A DNA stretch of 23,934 nucleotides from an uncultured Collinsella sp. (GTDB taxonomy: Bacteria > Actinomycetota > Coriobacteriia > Coriobacteriales > Coriobacteriaceae), in the NCBI GenBank assembly GCA_958447915.1, contig CAUDCB010000008.1, positions 1-23,934 on the forward strand, given 5' to 3'. Each line of letters starts with the position of its first letter. Positions within the stretch are counted from its first letter, which is position 1. The notes under the pieces were generated by a model. The model was not told the DNA's origin and made no database searches. It saw only the letters and a list, made by a program, of their open reading frames with translations. A program made the translations under genes and the position numbers. Shown in pieces: positions 7,559 to 14,986 of the stretch.

Positions 7559-8758
7559 ATGCACAACGCCAAGACAAACGCAAGCATGACTTCGCTGTTC
7601 TTCGCGAACGTACTCTACTGGGTCTGCGCGGGCGTGTACTCGCCGTTTCTCTCCGCTCACTACACGAGCCTCGGCCTCAGCGCGGCCCAGACCGGCATCC
7701 TCCTCGCGGCGACCCCGGTGTGTGCGCTCGCCATCCAGCCGCTCTGGTCGACGATCGCCGACAAGCTCGGGCGCCGCCGCGCGGTCATCGTGGCCCTCTG
7801 CCTTGCGGCGGCGGTACTCGCTCCGCTGTATTACCTGGCGTCGACGTTCGTCCCGGTCCTTCTCGTAACCTTTGCATTCTCGGCGTTTTTCTCGGGGCTC
7901 CTGCCCCTGAGCGACTCCCTCGTCATCGAGCTCGCGGATCGCTCTGGCCTGGACTTTTCTCGCATTCGCATGGGTGGCACCATCGGCTACGCCATCGTCG
8001 TCCTGATCGTCGGCTGGCTGCTTGACGTGGCTCCTCAAATCCAGTTCGCGGTGGTCTCCGCCGCGCTGGTGGCCTTCGCGGCTCACATGTGGCGCCTCCC
8101 CGAGGCGGGAGTTCGCGCCAATGCTGCGGACGATCCCAAGGTCTCCCACGGAAAGGGCCTCCTCTCGCTGTTCACCAGCAACGAGATCGCATTCGTCTTG
8201 GTCTTCGCCTTCATCAGCTCGGCCGCGATTGGCTTCATCGGGGCGTTCTTGGGCCGCTACGCGGTCGAGCTTGGCGAGGGTCAGAACCTCGTGGGCGTCC
8301 TGAGCGCGGTCTCCGCTGCGAGTGAGATCCCCATCCTGCTCGTCTCCTCCAAGCTGGTCAGGCGCTTCGGCGAGATGAACCTCCTGATCTTTTCCTGCTT
8401 CATGGCGGCTCTCAGGCTCGTGCTCGTGGGCACCGGCATCGTCCCGCTCATGATCTGCGGACAGCTGCTGCAGAGCGTGAGTTACATGACCGTTTACTAC
8501 TCCTGCGTTACCTACATTGCCAACCACACCTACGAGGATTGTCGCGCTCGAGGTCAGAGCGCCTTCGCGATGGTCCAGAGCGGTCTGTCCGTCGTGGTTG
8601 CGAACTTGTTTGGCGGTTGGGCGTGCGACGCGCTCGGCACGCACGCGGGTTTCCTGGCCTTCGCCCTCGCTTCAACGATTGCTGCGGTCGTTGCTCTTGT
8701 GACGTACGTGCTGTGGCGTAGAAGCGCGGCGCCACAGCCTGAGGAGGCGGCCGCATAG
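7559..8758 (+). CDS. Major facilitator superfamily permease
   Basis: A 399-residue membrane transporter with about 12 hydrophobic segments in two groups of six, split by a polar loop near residues 188-205. The loop after helix 2 carries the MFS signature DKLGRRRAV (about 68-76). The N terminus, with NVLYW and SPFLSAHYTSLGLS, resembles the LacY/nucleoside-permease-like MFS group (MFS_1_like), which moves sugars, glycosides or nucleosides with protons. It is the first gene of the plus-strand run controlled by the rpiR divergent region. The RBS AGAAGGGAGAAG precedes the ATG at 7559; a second ATG 9 codons in has none. A 114-base gap with small GC-rich hairpins (8767-8781 and 8814-8827) separates it from the aldolase gene. 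The substrate is unknown. Confidence 0.85.
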   Translation: MHNAKTNASMTSLFFANVLYWVCAGVYSPFLSAHYTSLGLSAAQTGILLAATPVCALAIQPLWSTIADKLGRRRAVIVALCLAAAVLAPLYYLASTFVPVLLVTFAFSAFFSGLLPLSDSLVIELADRSGLDFSRIRMGGTIGYAIVVLIVGWLLDVAPQIQFAVVSAALVAFAAHMWRLPEAGVRANAADDPKVSHGKGLLSLFTSNEIAFVLVFAFISSAAIGFIGAFLGRYAVELGEGQNLVGVLSAVSAASEIPILLVSSKLVRRFGEMNLLIFSCFMAALRLVLVGTGIVPLMICGQLLQSVSYMTVYYSCVTYIANHTYEDCRARGQSAFAMVQSGLSVVVANLFGGWACDALGTHAGFLAFALASTIAAVVALVTYVLWRRSAAPQPEEAAA

Positions 8759-8872
8759 GCTCCACCGCGCTTCGCAAGCGCCTGCCTGCCTCGCGCTTCG
8801 CTTCGTGTTCAACCAGCTGACGAGCTGAGAACTGTCCGATCCAATGATTATCCAGGTGAAAGGAAGATAAAG

Positions 8873-9727
8873 ATGTCTCTCATCAAGGTCAACGAGCTTC
8901 TTCAACATGCGACCGAGCACCACTATGGCGTGTCCGCGATCAACGTCATCAACACGGAGACCATCCGTTATGCGATCCAGGCCGCCGAGGATGAGCACAT
9001 GCCCATCATCATCCAGTATTGGCCCGGCTTCGAGGACCACTGCGCCCTCGACATCATCGCCTTCGCCGCCCGCTATTACGCCGAGCGCGCGAGTGTGCCC
9101 GTCGCCGTCCACCAGGATCACTCCGCTGGTTACGAGATCGCCGTCAAGGGCGTCAAGGCCGGCTTCCCCTCCGTCATGGTCGACGGTTCCTCACTTCCCT
9201 ATGAAGAGAACTTCCAGCTCACGAAGGACGTCGTCCAGGTCGCCAAGATCTTCGACGTCGACATCGAGGCCGAGCTCGGCCATGTCGGTAACGGCTCCGA
9301 CGCCAACGATTTCGTGAACAGCGACCACTACACCGACCCGAACCTCGCCGAGGAGTTCGTCGAGGGCACCGGTTGCGGCTCGCTCGCCATCGCCGTCGGC
9401 AATGCCCACGGCCCCTACGTCAAGGTCCCGAACCTCGACATGGAGCGCATCAAGGCCTGCAGGGAGGCCGTCAGCGTTCCCCTTGTCATGCACGGATGTT
9501 CCGACATCCCCGACGAGCAGCTCCAGGAGGCCGTGAACCTCGGCATGAGTAAGTTCAACATCGCCACGGAGTACTTCCGTTCCATGTACCGCGCCTTCGA
9601 GAAGGACATCAACTCCGGTAAGAACGACGGCAACGGCGTTGGCCTCCTGATGGACGCCGCCCCCGACATGCGCGCGTTCGTCGCCAGTAAGATCCAGCTT
9701 CTGAACCCCAACCACTATTCGCTCTAG
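8873..9727 (+). CDS. Class II (zinc) ketose-bisphosphate aldolase family protein
   Basis: A 284-residue TIM-barrel aldolase, close in length to GatY/KbaY and other class IIB enzymes, which cleave ketose 1,6-bisphosphates or 1-phosphates into dihydroxyacetone phosphate and an aldehyde. The metal and catalytic residues fall at the family positions: Asp82 and His83 in HQDHS, Glu134 in EAELGHVG, His179 in GNAHG, His207 in HGCSD. The FNIATE motif is at 228-233. Oddities: the phosphate-binding loop reads HGCSD where most members have HG(G/A)SG, and the 80-83 segment reads HQDH instead of HLDH. These suggest a different substrate. The RBS AGGTGAAAGGAAG precedes the ATG. PTS IIA follows after 10 bases, so the aldolase probably acts on the phosphorylated PTS product or its derivative. 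Confidence 0.87.
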   Translation: MSLIKVNELLQHATEHHYGVSAINVINTETIRYAIQAAEDEHMPIIIQYWPGFEDHCALDIIAFAARYYAERASVPVAVHQDHSAGYEIAVKGVKAGFPSVMVDGSSLPYEENFQLTKDVVQVAKIFDVDIEAELGHVGNGSDANDFVNSDHYTDPNLAEEFVEGTGCGSLAIAVGNAHGPYVKVPNLDMERIKACREAVSVPLVMHGCSDIPDEQLQEAVNLGMSKFNIATEYFRSMYRAFEKDINSGKNDGNGVGLLMDAAPDMRAFVASKIQLLNPNHYSL

Positions 9728-9737
9728 GAGAGACTCG

Positions 9738-10166
9738 ATGAAGAAGGTTCTTGTCGCGTCGCACGGCCACCTCGCAAGCGGAATCAGGAGCTCGATCGAG
9801 ATTCTGACCGGCATGGCGGACATGGTGGAGGCAGTTGACTGCTACGTGGACGATTCCGATTTCACCCCTCGCATCCAGGCCTTTATTGACTCGGTGGGCC
9901 CTGGGGACGAGGCCGTCATCTTCACCGACATCTACGGTGGCTCCGTCTTCCAGAAAGTCGTCCTCATGGAGCCGGAGAAGCGCGGAATCGTCCACGTCAC
10001 CGGTATGAACCTCGGCCTCGTGATCGAGACGCTCCTCGGCGCCGAGCCGGTCACGGCAGATTCGATCAAGCAGAGCGTCAAGCTGGCGAGGGCGACGATG
10101 CAGGTCGTCGAGCCTCCGAGCAAGGCCGCGGACAACGAGGAGTCCGAGGGAGACTTCTTTGATTAG
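9738..10166 (+). CDS. PTS mannose-family IIA component
   Basis: A 142-residue EIIA of the mannose/sorbose family, the cytoplasmic carrier that takes phosphate from HPr. The active His9 lies in VASHGHLASG, matching His10 of E. coli ManX, and the FTDIYGGSVFQ stretch matches the conserved D-x-x-G-G-S-P/V-x loop. The protein is a stand-alone IIA, not fused to IIB. It ends in an acidic, aromatic tail (EESEGDFFD) that resembles the tail of the IIC encoded two genes downstream. The ATG at 9738 uses the TAGGAGAG that overlaps the aldolase stop, so translation is coupled. It forms one PTS with the next three genes. Confidence 0.9.
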   Translation: MKKVLVASHGHLASGIRSSIEILTGMADMVEAVDCYVDDSDFTPRIQAFIDSVGPGDEAVIFTDIYGGSVFQKVVLMEPEKRGIVHVTGMNLGLVIETLLGAEPVTADSIKQSVKLARATMQVVEPPSKAADNEESEGDFFD

Positions 10167-10197
10167 AGAGTACTAACAAGCAGGGAGAGAGGAAACA

Positions 10198-10701
10198 ATG
10201 ATTGTTCAGGTTCGAGTCGATGACCGTCTGATTCACGGACAGGTCGCCCTGGTGTGGACCAAGGAGCTCAACACCACCAGGATCATCGTCGCCAACAAGC
10301 ACGCCGTGGAGAGCGACGCCCTTCGCATGACGCTTTCCATGGGTACGCCGGCGGGCCAGAAACTCCTCGTCAAGGACGTTCCGGATGCCTGCCGCATCGC
10401 GAACGATCCGCGCGCGGACTCCATGCGCATCTTCGCGCTCACCAACTGCGTGCGTGACGTGCTTGAGCTCGTTAAGGGCGCGTCGGGCAAGATTGAGGGC
10501 GTGAACGTTGCCAACGTCGGCCGCTTCGACAAGTCCGATCCGGATAGCAAGGTCGCCCTCAACTCCACGATCATGCTCAACCCGGATGAGCTCGAGGCCG
10601 CGAAGGAGCTTTGCGAGCAGGGTATTCCGGTTTTCCATCAGCTTATCCCGTCCACTCCCAAGACTCCTCTCAAGAGTCTGATCGAGGCGGCGGGGAAATA
10701 A
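10198..10701 (+). CDS. PTS mannose-family IIB component
   Basis: A 167-residue EIIB of the mannose/sorbose family. The phosphorylated residue is His13 in VRVDDRLIHGQVALVW, the family signature. It receives phosphate from IIA and gives it to the incoming sugar at the IIC/IID channel. Length is normal for a separate IIB. A GGGAGAGAGG ribosome binding site precedes the ATG. The 46-base gap to IIC carries a perfect hairpin (10706-10725), which may tune the ratio of soluble to membrane components. Confidence 0.92.
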   Translation: MIVQVRVDDRLIHGQVALVWTKELNTTRIIVANKHAVESDALRMTLSMGTPAGQKLLVKDVPDACRIANDPRADSMRIFALTNCVRDVLELVKGASGKIEGVNVANVGRFDKSDPDSKVALNSTIMLNPDELEAAKELCEQGIPVFHQLIPSTPKTPLKSLIEAAGK

Positions 10702-10705
10702 GGGG

Positions 10706-10725
10706 ATTTGGCCAGGCGGCCAAAT
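10706..10725 (+). other. Perfect 8-bp hairpin between PTS IIB and IIC
   Basis: ATTTGGCC at 10706-10713 pairs exactly with GGCCAAAT at 10718-10725 around an AGGC tetraloop. It starts 5 bases after the IIB stop and precedes the IIC RBS (AAGGGAG). No T run follows, so an mRNA-processing or stability role fits better than termination. Confidence 0.6.
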
Positions 10726-10747
10726 GAAATGAAAGAAAGGGAGTCAA

Positions 10748-11560
10748 ATGGTTGGGTTGGCAATAATGGCCTGGTTGACCGTGCTGATTTGCTACGGCGG
10801 CAACTGGGTTCTCGGTCAGTGCATGATCGAGCGTCCTCTCGTGGTAGGTCTCGTTGCGGGCCTCCTGATGGGCGACGTCAAGACCGGTGTCATCATCGGT
10901 GCCTCTCTCGAGGCGATCTTCATGGGCGCGGTTAACATTGGTGGCGCTATCTCCGCCGAGCCTGTTACCGCGACCGCCCTCGCCGTCGCCTTCACCGTTG
11001 GCGCTGGTATCGACCAGGGTGCCGCCATCACACTGGCCGTTCCCGTGGGCGTCGTCACCGCATTTCTCTCGATCTTCATGAACAACGTGTTCCTCGCGTT
11101 CTTCGCAGCCACCTTTGACAAGATGGCCGCCGAGGGCAACGAGAAGGGCCTCGCGCTTCAGCACTTCGTTCTCTGGTTCGTTAAGTACGCCGCCTTTGGC
11201 CTCATCGCCTTCCTCGGCGTTTACCTTGGCGCCGAGCCCGTTGCCGCCATTGTCAACCAGATTCCGGCCAATGTCATGAGCGGCCTCAACGCCGTGGGTG
11301 CCCTCCTGCCCGCCGTTGGTATGGCGCTCCTGCTCCAGATGCTGTGGAGCACCGAGCTCAGCATCTACTTCTTCTTGGGCTTTACGCTCTACCAGTACCT
11401 CGGCCTCCCGATGATCGCCATCGCAGTTCTCGGTGTCATCATCGCGGTTGCCTCCGCCCTCCGCGACAAGGAGATCTTAGATCTCACCAAGAAGGGCATA
11501 GCCGCCCAGGCCGTTTCCGGCGACTCTGCAACCAGCGACGAGGAGGATTTCTTCGCATGA
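10748..11560 (+). CDS. PTS mannose-family IIC component
   Basis: A 270-residue membrane component of the mannose/sorbose PTS, with several hydrophobic helices. The family signature GLLMGDVKTGVIIGASLEAIFMG lies at about residues 38-60 (Gly-Asp near 42-43, Ala-x-Leu-Glu near 52-55). With IID it forms the sugar channel. It ends in an acidic tail, SDEEDFFA, much like the IIA tail. Its stop overlaps the IID start in an ATGA arrangement, indicating translational coupling and equal output. A GAAAGGGAG RBS precedes the ATG. Confidence 0.9.
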   Translation: MVGLAIMAWLTVLICYGGNWVLGQCMIERPLVVGLVAGLLMGDVKTGVIIGASLEAIFMGAVNIGGAISAEPVTATALAVAFTVGAGIDQGAAITLAVPVGVVTAFLSIFMNNVFLAFFAATFDKMAAEGNEKGLALQHFVLWFVKYAAFGLIAFLGVYLGAEPVAAIVNQIPANVMSGLNAVGALLPAVGMALLLQMLWSTELSIYFFLGFTLYQYLGLPMIAIAVLGVIIAVASALRDKEILDLTKKGIAAQAVSGDSATSDEEDFFA

Positions 11561-12393
11561 GCAACCTGACCAAGAATGTGAGCCCTGAAGACAAGAAGAT
11601 GCTCAACAGCATTTTCCTGCGCTCCTTCTCCGTGTTCGCCTCCTGCGCCGGCGGTTCCGTCAAGGCTGGCGCCGACGGCTGGCTGTACTCCGTCCAGCCC
11701 GCGCTTAACCGCTACTACGCCGATGACCCCGAGGCCCGTGCCGACGCCATGAAGCGTCACACGACTTGGTACAACATTACCCAGAACGTCGGCACGTTCG
11801 CCATGGGCCTCGTCGCCTCCATGGAGAGGGAGAACTCGCGGCACGAAGACTTCGACACCGAGTCCATCGACGGTATCAAGGTCTCCCTGATGGGCCCGAT
11901 GTCCGGCATCGGCGACGCAATCTTCTGGGGCGTCTTGCGTGTTATCGCCGCCGGCATCGGAATCAACCTCGCCATGAGCGGCTCGCCCCTCGGCGCGATC
12001 ATGTTCCTGCTGATCTACAACATCCCGTCGATCCTCTGCCGATACTTCATGACCTACCTCGGCTTCAGCATGGGCACCAACTTCATCTCCGAGATGTACG
12101 AGGGTGGCCTCATGAAGCTCATCACCAAGGCGACCTCCACGATCGGCCTCGTGATGATCGGCGCCATGACTGCGGCGAACGTCCAATTCAATACGATCCT
12201 GTCCATTCCGGTTCAAGACTCCGACCCCGTCATGATCCAGACCTACCTCGACTCGATCTTCAAGGGCATCGTGCCCCTGGGACTTACTCTCGTCGTCCTC
12301 TGGCTCCTGCGCAAGAAGAACGTGAACGTCAACATCATCCTGGTCGGCATCATGGTTCTGGCGCTCGTCCTCGGCCTCGTGGGCATCGTATAA
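11557..12393 (+). CDS. PTS mannose-family IID component
   Basis: A 278-residue IID membrane protein. A soluble N-terminal part (about 1-90) has RSFSVFASCAGGSVKAGADGWLYSVQPAL and MGLVASMERE, matching the conserved IID pattern around F-x-x-G and the A-M-E-E-like stretch. Hydrophobic segments follow from about residue 130, including GPMSGIGDAIFWG, typical of the family, and a C-terminal helix pair. Its start ATG (11557) overlaps the IIC stop and uses GAGGAGGA at 11540-11547. It completes the four-part IIA/IIB/IIC/IID PTS. A GC-rich hairpin lies between it and the reductase gene. Confidence 0.9.
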   Translation: MSNLTKNVSPEDKKMLNSIFLRSFSVFASCAGGSVKAGADGWLYSVQPALNRYYADDPEARADAMKRHTTWYNITQNVGTFAMGLVASMERENSRHEDFDTESIDGIKVSLMGPMSGIGDAIFWGVLRVIAAGIGINLAMSGSPLGAIMFLLIYNIPSILCRYFMTYLGFSMGTNFISEMYEGGLMKLITKATSTIGLVMIGAMTAANVQFNTILSIPVQDSDPVMIQTYLDSIFKGIVPLGLTLVVLWLLRKKNVNVNIILVGIMVLALVLGLVGIV

Positions 12394-12435
12394 GGCGGTT
12401 TCCGGATCATTCGAAGCCTGTTCAAGGCAATTCCT

Positions 12436-12472
12436 GGCGGCACGCGATCGAGGACATTCGACGCGTGCCGCC
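12436..12472 (+). other. Strong GC-rich hairpin between PTS IID and the reductase gene
   Basis: GGCGGCACGCG (12436-12446) and its exact reverse complement (12462-12472) flank a loop in which TCGA/TCGA can pair further. No T run follows (the next bases are CCATTAGAAGG). It could act as a 3' stabiliser of the PTS transcript or a partial terminator. Confidence 0.6.
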
Positions 12473-12490
12473 CCATTAGAAGGAGAGAAC

Positions 12491-13435
12491 ATGCGCGACA
12501 CGCACCTCAAGAACTCCGACGTTGACGTCTCCCAGCTCGCCGTGGGCACCTGGGCGATCGGCGGCGACTCCTTTGGTGAGAACGATGACGCCGCCAGCAT
12601 GTCCGCCATCCGCACCATGCTCGATCACGGCGTCAACCTCATTGACACCGCGCCGTGCTATGGCAACGGCACGTCCGAGAAGGTCGTCGGCAACGCGCTC
12701 AGGGGCATCGACCGAGAGAGCTACCTGCTCTCGACTAAGGTTGGCCTGATCACCAGCGCCGCCGGCTATGACCGCGACTCCTCGTTCAAGAACATCATGA
12801 GGGAGGTCGAGAGCTCGCTGCGCAACCTCCGCACCGACTACATCGATTTCTACTTCGTGCACTGGCCCGACGCTAAGACCCCGTTCTCCGAGACGATGTG
12901 CGCCCTCCAGCTCCTCAAGGAGCAGGGCAAGATTCGCCACATCGGCGTCTCCAACTTCACGACCGAGATGATCGAGGAGTGCGAGAAGGTCGCTCAGATT
13001 GATGTCCAGCAGCCGCCCTACTCTATGGTTGACCGCTCCTCCGAGGACCTCATCAAGTGGGGCTACGAGCGTGGCATCGACTCCTTCACCTATGGCTCCC
13101 TTGGCGCAGGCATCCTGTCGGGCAAGTTCCGCGCGCTGCCGAAGTTCGAGGAGGGCGACGTCCGCGCCGGCTTCTACGACTACTTCCAGGAGCCCAAGTT
13201 CTCTCGCGTCCAGGAGCTGCTCAAGGTCATGGACGAGATAGCCGAGGCTCACGACAAACCCGTGGCACAGGTCGCCGTGAACTGGAGCACCCAGAAGGAG
13301 TACGTTGGCACCGCGCTCGTTGGCGTGCGCACGGACGCCCACGCGATTCAGAACTGCGAGACGTTCGAGTGGGAGCTTTCCGCCGATGAGATGGCCAAGC
13401 TTGATGCCAAGCTTGACGAGCTGAAGATCGGCTAG
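12491..13435 (+). CDS. Aldo/keto reductase
   Basis: A 314-residue NAD(P)H-dependent reductase of the aldo/keto reductase superfamily. The catalytic tetrad is complete: Asp52 and Tyr57 in DTAPCYGNGTSE, Lys83 in STKVG, His124 in FVHWP. IGVSNF (about 155-160), typical of the family barrel, is also present. It would reduce a carbonyl of a sugar or sugar derivative, or oxidise an alcohol. The RBS AGAAGGAGAG precedes the ATG. It sits between the PTS and the hydrolase gene, which starts 2 bases after its stop, so it belongs to the same catabolic run. The substrate and cofactor preference cannot be read with confidence. Confidence 0.88.
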   Translation: MRDTHLKNSDVDVSQLAVGTWAIGGDSFGENDDAASMSAIRTMLDHGVNLIDTAPCYGNGTSEKVVGNALRGIDRESYLLSTKVGLITSAAGYDRDSSFKNIMREVESSLRNLRTDYIDFYFVHWPDAKTPFSETMCALQLLKEQGKIRHIGVSNFTTEMIEECEKVAQIDVQQPPYSMVDRSSEDLIKWGYERGIDSFTYGSLGAGILSGKFRALPKFEEGDVRAGFYDYFQEPKFSRVQELLKVMDEIAEAHDKPVAQVAVNWSTQKEYVGTALVGVRTDAHAIQNCETFEWELSADEMAKLDAKLDELKIG

Positions 13436-13437
13436 CC

Positions 13438-14517
13438 ATGGGCGCCGAGGAGAGAAAGTACCCCACTTCCGAGCTTGAAGTCCTTGAGCGTGGAGCTAGG
13501 GAGGTCGTCGAGCCTAATGGGCTGAAGCTCCTACTGAAGCCCGTGCCGGGAGATGAGCGCGAGCACGTGCTCGATCCGCGCGTCTATGCGCGCGCCCACG
13601 CGAAGCTCGCTGCTGGTTCGGCGCCGGCGGGGCCGATGGACGTGATCGCGTGGCGCTCCGCGCCCAACAAGGAGACCCATGTCGTGAGGGGCGCGGGCGT
13701 TGCCAAGAAGACCGTCGTCATGAATTTTGGCGACAGGGGCATTCCCCTGCACGTCTTCACGCCCGAGAGCCACGAGAGCGGTTCTGCCGCGCTCGTGTTC
13801 ATCCATGGCGGCGGCTTTATGGTTGGCAACATCGGCCAGTACGAGAACTGCCTGCGCGACATCGCGGAGCGAACGGGTTGTGTTGCGGTCTACCCCGAGT
13901 ACCGCCTGTCTCCTGAAACGATGTTTCCCGGTGGCGTCGAGGACTGCGTGAAGACGCTCGGCTGGCTTGTCGAGCATGCGGATGAGCTGGGTGTTGACGC
14001 GACGCGGATCGCCGTGGCTGGCGACTCCGCGGGCGGAAGCCTGACCAACGCCGTCGTCCTCGACGGGTCCCATGTGGACAGGATCAAGCTCGTGGCCGAG
14101 CTGTATCCGCTCGTCGACGGCGGCCCCGTTCCGGAGGAATGGTCCTATGACCTCTATGAGATTGTGAACGACCAGAGGATCGAGGCTTTGAGCAGGGTGG
14201 ATCGCATTCGCAATGCCAATGATGACCTGCCGCTGATGTACACCAACGGCAATGCGGAGGAGATGCTCGACCCGAGGGTGTCTGCCCTGTTCGCGGAGGA
14301 CGTGAGCGCGTTCCCCCGCACGGTCATCATCTCTTCCGAGTATGACTACCTGCGCTATCAGGATGAGCTGTTCGCGAAGAGGCTGCAGGATGCGGGCGTT
14401 GATGTCACCGCGATTCGCTATCGCGGCTGCGACCACGGCTTCTTCGAGATGTACGGCGTGATGCCTCAGGCTGAGGACGTCTGCCGCGTCATCTCCGAGG
14501 AGCTTGCGAAGATCTAG
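13438..14517 (+). CDS. Alpha/beta hydrolase of the HSL (hormone-sensitive lipase-like) esterase family
   Basis: A 359-residue serine hydrolase without a signal peptide, so cytoplasmic. The oxyanion-hole motif HGGGF is at 123-127, the nucleophile Ser197 is in GDSAGGS, and the likely acid and base are Asp303 (SSEYDYLR) and His333 (GCDHGFFE). That is the full catalytic set of the HSL or acetyl-esterase family. An N-terminal region of about 115 residues precedes the core. It could remove an acyl group from an imported sugar. Its start lies 2 bases after the reductase stop with no separate strong RBS, so it is probably translated by coupling. A perfect 12-bp hairpin follows its stop and probably ends the operon. 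Confidence 0.87.
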   Translation: MGAEERKYPTSELEVLERGAREVVEPNGLKLLLKPVPGDEREHVLDPRVYARAHAKLAAGSAPAGPMDVIAWRSAPNKETHVVRGAGVAKKTVVMNFGDRGIPLHVFTPESHESGSAALVFIHGGGFMVGNIGQYENCLRDIAERTGCVAVYPEYRLSPETMFPGGVEDCVKTLGWLVEHADELGVDATRIAVAGDSAGGSLTNAVVLDGSHVDRIKLVAELYPLVDGGPVPEEWSYDLYEIVNDQRIEALSRVDRIRNANDDLPLMYTNGNAEEMLDPRVSALFAEDVSAFPRTVIISSEYDYLRYQDELFAKRLQDAGVDVTAIRYRGCDHGFFEMYGVMPQAEDVCRVISEELAKI

Positions 14518-14550
14518 AGGTTCGTCGCGGTGGCCTCCTGGACGAGTGAC

Positions 14551-14585
14551 GGTCCGGCGGGATGCTAGGTGCGTCCCGCCGGACC
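14551..14585 (+). terminator. Terminator-like hairpin after the hydrolase operon
   Basis: GGTCCGGCGGGA (14551-14562) pairs perfectly with TCCCGCCGGACC (14574-14585), loop 11 bases, followed by TTTGCGTT. The stem is strong; the T run is short. It starts 34 bases after the hydrolase stop. Confidence 0.75.
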
Positions 14586-14684
14586 TTTGCGTTGGCGGGC
14601 GCGTGTGGGGTTTGCCTCGGCGGTGCCGGATTGACTGGGAGACGCGTTTACCGCCGAGCTTCCAAGCGAGCCCAGCAAGCAAAC

Positions 14685-14939
14685 CGCGAGCTGAGCCCCA
14701 AGGGCATCGACAAGGGCGTGGGCGTGGCGCGAGCGCTGGCGTATCTGGGCCGCGAGGGAAATGCGCGCACTTTTGGCTTCGGCGATTCGGGCAACGACCT
14801 GGGCATGCTCGCCGCCGTCGAGACGGCTGTTGCCATGGGTAACGCCATGCCCGAGGTCAAGGCGGTCGCCAACTACGTGACCGACGACGTCGCACACGAC
14901 GGTACCGTCACCGCCATGCGCCACTTTGGGTTGATCTAA
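14685..14939 (+). pseudogene. C-terminal remnant of a Cof-type HAD phosphatase
   Basis: About 84 codons encode the end of a HAD-IIB protein: ELSPKGIDKG with the motif III Lys, FGFGDSGNDLGML with the motif IV magnesium-binding acids, and a normal C terminus. The nucleophile motif D-x-D, motif II and the cap domain are absent. Upstream in the same frame the sequence is unlike the family and runs into the terminator hairpin, and there is no usable start with an RBS. I read it as the 3' end of a gene cut off by a rearrangement, most simply arrival of the adjacent sugar locus. A second, intact HAD gene of the same type lies at the other end of that locus (5518-6345), but the two C termini are not close copies. 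Confidence 0.8.
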
Positions 14940-14940
14940 T

Positions 14941-14983
14941 AAATGGCCGGGTCGCCTGCAGTGGGGGGGCGACCCGGCCATTT
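14941..14983. terminator. Perfect 16-bp bidirectional terminator
   Basis: AAATGGCCGGGTCGCC (14941-14956) and its exact reverse complement (14968-14983) flank an 11-base loop. A-rich and T-rich ends on both sides fit termination in both directions. It lies between the HAD remnant (plus) and the end of the DeoR gene (minus, stop at 14987). Confidence 0.88.
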
Positions 14984-14986
14984 GAG

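Noticed and set aside
7274..8644. Minus-strand open frame of about 456 codons across the MFS gene
   Set aside because: The MFS frame shows clear helices and a good RBS; the opposite frame is charged, repetitive and runs through the operator region.
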